This document shows positions 13,567 through 18,090 of a stretch of 18,090 bases of DNA, piece after piece (the first letter of the stretch is position 1; every line of letters begins with the position of its first letter). The position numbers and the translations under genes are program-made. The DNA comes from an uncultured Caulobacter sp. Its GTDB lineage: Bacteria; Pseudomonadota; Alphaproteobacteria; Caulobacterales; Caulobacteraceae. The notes below the pieces were generated by a model that was not told the origin of the DNA, did no database searches, and worked only from the letters and a program-made list of their open reading frames with translations. The stretch spans positions 1 to 18,090 of the forward strand of contig CALKHU010000051.1 in the NCBI GenBank assembly GCA_937991555.1. The letters are read 5' to 3'.

Positions 13567-14340
13567 ATGCGTCCCGCCGCCCTCATCGCCGGCATGATTC
13601 TGTCGGCGGTATCGGTCCGCGCTGAGGCAGGCGAGGCCGCCTGCTGGTTCGAGAACGGCGCCGTCGTCGCGCCGGGCGAGATCGCGGGAATCGCCGGCGA
13701 CTGGCTGATCGATCCTTCCGCGCCGCACACGCTGCTGCACGAGACGCGGGCGGAGATGGAGGGCTTGCCCCGCGCGTTCGTCGCAGCGGGGCGGCTGGCA
13801 GGCCAGAGGCTGGCGCCGGTCGCCGTCACCGTCGTCGACCTCGATGACCGCGCGCCGGGCTTCGTGACGCCGATCACGGGGGTGATCGGGGCCGACGTTC
13901 TGGCGCGCTATACGGTGGACCTCAGCTTTTCGCCCTGTCGCCTGACGCTGTGGCGTGGCCGCCCCCCGCCCTTCGGCCGCACCGGCGTGTTGCCTCTGAC
14001 GGTGGTGGCGGGCACGCCCGCCGTGCGCGCGGCGGTCTCGGATGACCGCCGCGCCCGGGCCGGGCTGTTCGCCGTGGACTGGGGGTCGCGCGCGACGGTC
14101 CGGGTCCGTGACGCCCGGCTGGAGTCTTCGACCGACGCGCCTGGCCCGACACCACGGTCGCTGGCGCCGGCCCGGCTGCGCGCCCTGTCGGCGGAAGGCG
14201 TCCTGTACGAGCGCCCTGACGCGGCGATCGGCGGCGATCTCGACCCTGCGCTGGCCGGCGCGCTGGGGACAGGGTTCTGGTCCAGCTGGCGCCTGCGGCT
14301 CGACATCAGCGGCCGTCGCCTGCTCTACAAGCCCCAATGA
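13567..14340 (+). CDS. Exported two-lobed protein resembling a degenerate pepsin/retropepsin-like aspartic protease
   Basis: A 257-residue protein with a short signal peptide (MRPAALIAGMILSAVSVRA, probable cut near residue 19), so periplasmic. The mature part looks like two copies of an acid-protease lobe. Lobe 1 has DWLIDPSAPHTLL (45-57) and later GVIGADVLARYTVDLSFSPCRLTLW (105-129), matching the 'G-x-IG-x-D-x-L ... vD ... l-L' end of retropepsin-like domains. Lobe 2 has LFAVDWGSRATVRV (167-180) and GTGFWSSWRLRLDISGRRLLYKP (234-256). The catalytic D-T/S-G is DPS (49-51) in lobe 1 and DWG (171-173) in lobe 2: both aspartates remain but neither triplet is canonical. Loss of protease activity is likely but not certain. 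The gene stands alone, divergent from mtnP and converging on petC with a shared terminator between. Family assignment is tentative. Confidence 0.72.
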   Translation: MRPAALIAGMILSAVSVRAEAGEAACWFENGAVVAPGEIAGIAGDWLIDPSAPHTLLHETRAEMEGLPRAFVAAGRLAGQRLAPVAVTVVDLDDRAPGFVTPITGVIGADVLARYTVDLSFSPCRLTLWRGRPPPFGRTGVLPLTVVAGTPAVRAAVSDDRRARAGLFAVDWGSRATVRVRDARLESSTDAPGPTPRSLAPARLRALSAEGVLYERPDAAIGGDLDPALAGALGTGFWSSWRLRLDISGRRLLYKPQ

Positions 14341-14343
14341 GAA

Positions 14344-14369
14344 AGGGCCCGGGATCGCTCCCGGGCCCT
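14344..14369. terminator. Bidirectional terminator between the exported protein gene and petC
   Basis: An 11-bp perfect stem, AGGGCCCGGGA (14344-14354) with TCCCGGGCCCT (14359-14369), has a TCGC loop. It starts 3 bases after the plus-strand stop and lies 24 bases beyond the petC stop on the minus strand. The minus-strand side continues into TTCTCATT; the plus side lacks a clear T run. Confidence 0.7.
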
Positions 14370-14393
14370 CTCGGACTGGCAAGGTCCGTAAGC

Positions 14394-15191
14394 CTAGTGG
14401 CTTTCGTTCGCCCAGACGCGGCGGTAGCTGGCGTACAGCAGGCCGGCGAACAGCACGAGGAACACCATCACGGCGGCGCCCATCTGCTTGCGCTCCTCCA
14501 TCTTGGGCTCGGCGGCCCACATCAGGAAGGCGGCGACGTCCTCGGACTGCTGCTTCAGGGTCGACTTCGTACCGTCGTCAAACTCGACCTTGCCGGCGGC
14601 CAGGGGCGCGGCCATGGCCAGGAAGTTGCCCGGGAAGTACTCGTTGTAGTGCAGCGTGGCCGACGCCGGCTCGTGGCCTTTCGGGGGCGTCTTGTAGCCT
14701 TGCAGCAGCGCGGCGACGTACTCCGGCCCGCCTTCACGCGCCTTGGCGATCAGCGACAGGTCCGGCGGCAGCGCGCCGCCGTTGCTGGCCTTGGCCGCGA
14801 TCGTATTCGGGAACGGCGCCGGGAAGCGGTCGGCCGGAATGCCGGGGCGCTTGACCGGATCGCCCGTTTCGCCGTCCAGGTCGTCGATCTGGGCTTCGGC
14901 GGCGATCGCCTTCACGTAGGGGTTGTCGTTCGCGTTCGGGTACTTCGGATCGTAGAACGGCCCGCCCCGGTCGCCGAGGTTGCGGAACGCCAACAGGTTC
15001 ATGCTGTGGCAGGCGGCGCAGACCTCGCGATAGACCTTGTAGCCGCGTTGCAGCTGGGCCTGATCGTAGGTTCCGAACGGACCTTCGAAGCTGAAGGCGA
15101 TGTCCGCGGGCTCCTTGGCCTTGCCCGCCGCGAAGGCGGGGCCGCCGACCAGGACAAGAGCCGCCGCCAGCAGGGTGACTTTGCGCAGCAT
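14394..15191 (-). CDS. petC: Cytochrome c1 of the bc1 complex
   Basis: Cytochrome c1 carries electrons from the Rieske protein to soluble or membrane-bound cytochrome c on the periplasmic side of complex III. The 265-residue protein has a signal peptide (VTLLAAALVLVGGPAFA) and the heme-binding motif CAACH (58-62). The axial Met is probably M193 in NEYFPGNFLAMAAPL. A C-terminal membrane anchor (VMVFLVLFAGLLYASY, about 241-256) follows, with a short basic cytoplasmic end. Additional family blocks are RDLG-like NLGDRGG (71-77) and PPDLSLIAKAR (142-152). It is the last gene of petABC, six bases after petB, and the transcript should end at the hairpin at 14344-14369. In some alphaproteobacteria petB and petC are fused; here they are separate. 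Confidence 0.97.
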   Translation of the reverse strand: MLRKVTLLAAALVLVGGPAFAAGKAKEPADIAFSFEGPFGTYDQAQLQRGYKVYREVCAACHSMNLLAFRNLGDRGGPFYDPKYPNANDNPYVKAIAAEAQIDDLDGETGDPVKRPGIPADRFPAPFPNTIAAKASNGGALPPDLSLIAKAREGGPEYVAALLQGYKTPPKGHEPASATLHYNEYFPGNFLAMAAPLAAGKVEFDDGTKSTLKQQSEDVAAFLMWAAEPKMEERKQMGAAVMVFLVLFAGLLYASYRRVWANESH

Positions 15192-15197
15192 CGAGGC

Positions 15198-16487
15198 TCA
15201 GTCCTTCTTGTCGGAGTCGCCGGGCAGGACCGGCGAGGAGATGGTTTCGGGAACCGGACGCGGCTTCTCGGTCAGGCCCAGGGCGGGCGTGATGACCAGG
15301 AAGTAGGCGAAGTAGTAGAGGGTGGCGAAGCGCGACAGCCACACGAAGCTGTTCAGCGGCGAGTCGATCACCAGCGGCGACCACAGACCCGGGATGATCG
15401 GGTCATCCGGCAGCTTGGCGCCGCAGAGGCCGAGGATCGCACAGACGACCACGAAGATCGCGAAGTACAGCTTGGCCTGCGGGCGGTAGCGCATGGAGCG
15501 CACCTTCGAGGTATCGAGCCAGGGCAGCGCGAACAGGCAGCCGATGGCGCCGAACATGGCCAGCACGCCCATCAGCTTGTCCGGCACGGCGCGCAGGATC
15601 GCGTAGAACGGCAGGAAGTACCATTCCGGAACGATGTGCGCCGGCGTCACCAGCGGGTCGGCGGGAATGTAGTTGTCCGCATGGCCCAGCGCGTTCGGCA
15701 TGTAGAAGACGAAGGTCGCGAAGAGGATCAGGAACACGCTCATCGCGAACCCGTCCTTCACCGTCGCGTACGGGGTGAAGGGCAGGGTGTCGGTCTTCGA
15801 CTTCGGCTCGACGCCGGTCGGGTTGTTCTGGCCGACCACGTGCAGCGCCCAGATGTGCAGGATCACGACGCCCGCGATCACGAAGGGCAGCAGGTAGTGC
15901 AGCGAGAAGAAGCGCTTCAGCGTCGGCTCGTCGACCGCGAAGCCGCCCCACAGCAGGGTGGTGATGGTCTCGCCGACGATCGGGAAGGCGCCGAGCAGGT
16001 TGGTGATCACGACCGCGCCGTGGAAGCTCATCTGGCCCCAGGGCAGCACGTAGCCCATGAAGGCGGTGGCCATCATCAGCAGGTAGATCACGCAGCCCAG
16101 CAGCCACAGGATCTCGCGGGGCGCCTTGTAGGAGCCGTAGTAGAGGCCGCGGAACATGTGCAGGTAGACCGCGATGAAGAACATCGAGGCGCCGTTGGCG
16201 TGGATGTAGCGGATCAGCCAGCCGTAGTTGACGTTCCGCATGATGTGCTCAACCGAGTTGAACGCACCCGCGGCGCTGGGCGTGTAGTGCATCGCCAGCA
16301 CGACGCCGGTGATGATCTGCACGCCGAGGCAGAGGCTGAGGATGCCGCCGAAGGTCCACCAGTAGTTGAGGTTCCGGGGCGTGGGGTAGTCGACGAAGCT
16401 GTCCCAGACCAGGCGGCCGACGGGCAGACGCGCGTCGATCCAGCGGGTGAACGCGCTCTTCGGTTGGTAGGTCGAATGTCCGCTCAT
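15198..16487 (-). CDS. petB: Cytochrome b of the bc1 complex
   Basis: Cytochrome b is the membrane core of complex III, holding both b hemes and the Qo and Qi quinone sites. At 429 residues it is the full-length undivided bacterial/mitochondrial type with multiple hydrophobic helices. The bis-His heme ligands are spaced as expected: H96/H110 in YIHANGASMFFIAVYLH and H197/H211 in SLHYLLPFVIAGVVILH. The Qo motif PEWY is at 287-290, and GYVLPWGQMSFHGA (145-158) forms the conserved cd1 region near Qo. The start MSGHSTYQPKSAFTRWIDARLP and the block PTPRNLNYWWTFG are typical of alphaproteobacteria. It lies between petA (5-base gap) and petC (6-base gap), so the three are one operon. Confidence 0.98.
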   Translation of the reverse strand: MSGHSTYQPKSAFTRWIDARLPVGRLVWDSFVDYPTPRNLNYWWTFGGILSLCLGVQIITGVVLAMHYTPSAAGAFNSVEHIMRNVNYGWLIRYIHANGASMFFIAVYLHMFRGLYYGSYKAPREILWLLGCVIYLLMMATAFMGYVLPWGQMSFHGAVVITNLLGAFPIVGETITTLLWGGFAVDEPTLKRFFSLHYLLPFVIAGVVILHIWALHVVGQNNPTGVEPKSKTDTLPFTPYATVKDGFAMSVFLILFATFVFYMPNALGHADNYIPADPLVTPAHIVPEWYFLPFYAILRAVPDKLMGVLAMFGAIGCLFALPWLDTSKVRSMRYRPQAKLYFAIFVVVCAILGLCGAKLPDDPIIPGLWSPLVIDSPLNSFVWLSRFATLYYFAYFLVITPALGLTEKPRPVPETISSPVLPGDSDKKD

Positions 16488-16492
16488 CTACG

Positions 16493-17038
16493 TCAGCCGA
16501 TCTTCACCTTGGTGTCGGAAAGGAAGGCGTACTCGGGCACCACAAGGTTCTTGGGCGCCGGGCCTTTGCGGATACGGCCGGACGTGTCGTAGTGCGAGCC
16601 GTGGCACGGGCAGAACCAGCCGCCGTAGTCGCCGCCGCCGACCGTCGGCACGCAGCCGAGGTGCGTGCAGGAGCCGATCAGCACCAGCCACTCGGCCTTG
16701 CCGTCCTTGTGGCGCTCGGCGTCCGGCTGCGGATCCGGCATCGCCGCGCCGTCGTCCTTAACCGCGGCGTCGATCTGCGCCTGGGTGCGGTTGCGGATGA
16801 ACAGCGGCTTGCCCCGCCAGTTGATCGTGACCTGCATCCCCTGCTCGACCTTGGTGAGGTCGTACTCGACGCTGGCCAGGGCCAGGGTGTCGGCAGAGGG
16901 GTTCATCTGGGCGATGAACGGCCACGCGACCGCCCCGGCGCCGACGCCGGCGGCCGTGATGGCGGCGATGTGAATGAAATCGCGGCGGGACGGATCGTCC
17001 CCGTCCGGGGTTGCTGCATGCGCGGCGGGGTCGGCCAC
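16493..17038 (-). CDS. petA: Ubiquinol-cytochrome c reductase Rieske iron-sulfur subunit
   Basis: The Rieske protein takes the first electron from ubiquinol at the Qo site and passes it to cytochrome c1. The 181-residue protein has a twin-arginine-type N-terminus (SRRDFIHIAA) preceding a hydrophobic anchor (about 22-42) that normally stays uncleaved. The 2Fe-2S ligands are C124 and H126 in CTHLGC and C143 and H146 in CPCHGSHYD, with C129 and C145 as the stabilising disulfide. All key residues are present. The start is GTG 17038, giving the family-standard N-terminus, with AAGGG about 10 bases upstream; no in-frame ATG lies nearby. It heads petABC, and the 222-base region upstream is shared with the divergent hemF. 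Confidence 0.97.
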   Translation of the reverse strand: MADPAAHAATPDGDDPSRRDFIHIAAITAAGVGAGAVAWPFIAQMNPSADTLALASVEYDLTKVEQGMQVTINWRGKPLFIRNRTQAQIDAAVKDDGAAMPDPQPDAERHKDGKAEWLVLIGSCTHLGCVPTVGGGDYGGWFCPCHGSHYDTSGRIRKGPAPKNLVVPEYAFLSDTKVKIG

Positions 17039-17260
17039 CTTGAGATCACCCTTCGATGCGCCGCGTCCTGATGGACGAGCGGCCTGGAAATGGTTCCCGG
17101 GACCGCGTGTGCCGGCGCACGCGAGTCGCCCCGCCGCCCCGTCGATGTCCCGTGGCGAGACCGATTAGTGCGCGCTGCGCCCTTTTTCAACAGACCATGT
17201 CGGGAATATGGGTTTCCGCGCCTCATGGACGCAGGGCGACAAGGCTGTAAAACGCCTGCC
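17039..17260. other. Divergent intergenic region between petA and hemF
   Basis: This is the longest gene-free stretch (222 bases). It must contain promoters for both petABC (minus) and hemF (plus). I see one petA promoter candidate and a TAAAAC box near hemF, and no convincing FNR/FixK palindrome (TTGAT-N4-ATCAA). Confidence 0.5.
17162..17190 (-). promoter_or_regulatory. Candidate promoter of petABC
   Basis: On the minus strand TTGAAA (complement of 17185-17190) precedes CTAATCG (complement of 17161-17167) by about 17 bases. The -10 is a poor match to TATAAT but close to the Caulobacter-type CTAnAwC. It would give a leader of roughly 115 bases before the petA GTG. Confidence 0.3.
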
Positions 17261-18090
17261 ATGACCGACGCCGACCTCCTGGAAGACCGCAAGACCCGCG
17301 CCCGTGAATGGTTCGAGTCCCTGCGCGACCGCATTCACGCCGCTTTCGAAACCCTCGAGGACGAGGCGCCGGCCGACCTGTATCCGGGCTCGCCGGGGCG
17401 GTTCGAGCGCAAGCCCTGGGTGCGCGAGGCGGGCGGGGGCGGCGTCATGGGCATGATGCACGGCCGGTTCTTCGAGAAGGTTGGCGTCCACACCTCGGTC
17501 GTCCACGGGACCTTCACCCCCGAGATGGCCCGGACCATCCCCGGCGCGGATGAGGATCCCCGCTTCTTCGCCACCGGCGTGTCGCTGATCGCCCACATGC
17601 GCAGCCCGCGCGTGCCGGCGGTGCACATGAACACCCGCTTCATCTGCACCACGCGGGGCTGGTTCGGCGGCGGCGGCGACCTGACCCCGCTGCTGGCCTA
17701 CCAGCGCGACCAGGGCTTCGAGGACGCCGTCGACTTCCACGCCGCCTTCAAGGCCTGCTGCGACCGGCACGACCCGGCCTGGCATGCGAAATACAAGCAG
17801 TGGTGCGACGAGTACTTCTTCCTGCCGCACCGCAACGAGCCGCGCGGGATCGGCGGCATCTTCTACGACCACCACGACAGCGGCGACTGGGACCGCGACT
17901 TCGCCTTCACGCGCGACGTTGGCGAGACCTTCCTCGACATCTACCCGAAGCTGGCGCGCCGCCGCATGGGCGAGGCCTGGACGCCGGAGGAACGCGAGGA
18001 GCAGCTGGTCCGTCGCGGCCGCTATGTCGAATTCAACCTGCTCTACGACCGCGGCACCATGTTCGGCCTCAAGACCGGCGGCAACGTCGA
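17261..18090 (+). CDS. hemF: Oxygen-dependent coproporphyrinogen III oxidase (3'-truncated by window edge)
   Basis: HemF uses O2 to decarboxylate coproporphyrinogen III to protoporphyrinogen IX in heme synthesis. The 276 residues present cover most of the roughly 300-residue family length. Conserved blocks are REAGGGGVMGMMHGRFFEKVGV (55-76), HMRSPRVPAVHMNTRF (112-127), WFGGGGDLTPLLAY (134-147), YKQWCDEYFFLPHRNEPRGI (178-197), GGIFYD (198-203) and RRGRYVEFNLLYDRGTMFGL (251-270). The C-terminal region is off-window. There is no visible Shine-Dalgarno before ATG 17261; a TAAAAC box ends 7 bases upstream, so the transcript may be leaderless. It is divergent from petABC, which encodes heme proteins, so shared oxygen or heme-demand control is plausible but not shown. 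Confidence 0.97.
   Translation, partial: MTDADLLEDRKTRAREWFESLRDRIHAAFETLEDEAPADLYPGSPGRFERKPWVREAGGGGVMGMMHGRFFEKVGVHTSVVHGTFTPEMARTIPGADEDPRFFATGVSLIAHMRSPRVPAVHMNTRFICTTRGWFGGGGDLTPLLAYQRDQGFEDAVDFHAAFKACCDRHDPAWHAKYKQWCDEYFFLPHRNEPRGIGGIFYDHHDSGDWDRDFAFTRDVGETFLDIYPKLARRRMGEAWTPEEREEQLVRRGRYVEFNLLYDRGTMFGLKTGGNV

Noticed and set aside
14337..16592. Long plus-strand frame (751 codons) opposite petB and petC
   Set aside because: It is the antisense of two certain genes, is rich in His/Arg/Gln/Asp-type shadow composition and shows no domain or ribosome site.

Overview
The window is high-GC (roughly two-thirds G+C), densely packed bacterial chromosome. Several features point to an alphaproteobacterium, most likely Caulobacterales (Caulobacter/Brevundimonas/Phenylobacterium-like): an aerobic cobaltochelatase gene cobS, a petABC cytochrome bc1 operon, the 'DDIVDSAGT' form of PRPP synthetase, a TL5/CTC-type L25, and several genes with a -10-like box 6-7 bases before the ATG. 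The lineage is inferred from protein character and was not searched. I see no tRNA, rRNA, CRISPR array, insertion sequence or phage gene, and no gene-free stretch above about 225 bases.

Layout. 1-1391 (+): the 3' end of cobS, an intrinsic terminator, then an SRAP (YedK/HMCES-type) DNA-protein crosslink protein. 1399-1502: two REP-like palindromic elements in inverted orientation, between convergent genes. 1511-3608 (-): a cytochrome P450 followed by a short-chain dehydrogenase closely resembling 2,4-dienoyl-CoA reductases. 3792-8497 (+): housekeeping genes prs, an unrecognised Pro-rich lipoprotein, rplY (L25), pth and ychF. 8515-9656 (+): an NTF2-like protein overlapping a sirtuin by ATGA. 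9653-11163 (-): a TetR regulator and a phytanoyl-CoA-dioxygenase-like Fe(II)/2-oxoglutarate oxygenase in one operon, with a strong promoter and dyad operator at the regulator's start codon. 11274-12634 (+): two tandem dienelactone-hydrolase paralogues. 12638-13507 (-): mtnP. 13567-14340 (+): an exported two-lobed protein resembling a decayed aspartic protease. 14394-17038 (-): petA-petB-petC. 17261-end (+): hemF, cut by the window edge.

How the genes relate. Most of the window is core metabolism: nucleotide precursor supply (prs), translation quality control (rplY, pth, ychF), methylthioadenosine salvage (mtnP), the respiratory bc1 complex with a divergent heme-synthesis gene (hemF), and cobalamin synthesis (cobS). 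Accessory oxidative and hydrolytic chemistry lies between these blocks (P450 + dienoyl-CoA-reductase-like SDR; TetR + PhyH; tandem DLH). The pieces most worth follow-up are the apparently leaderless, self-regulated tetR-phyH unit with its 28-bp dyad, the inverted REP-like pair with compensating stems, the unrecognised four-cysteine lipoprotein, the decayed aspartic-protease-like protein, and active-site departures in the P450, Pth and second DLH. I found no clear new multi-gene defence or mobile system.
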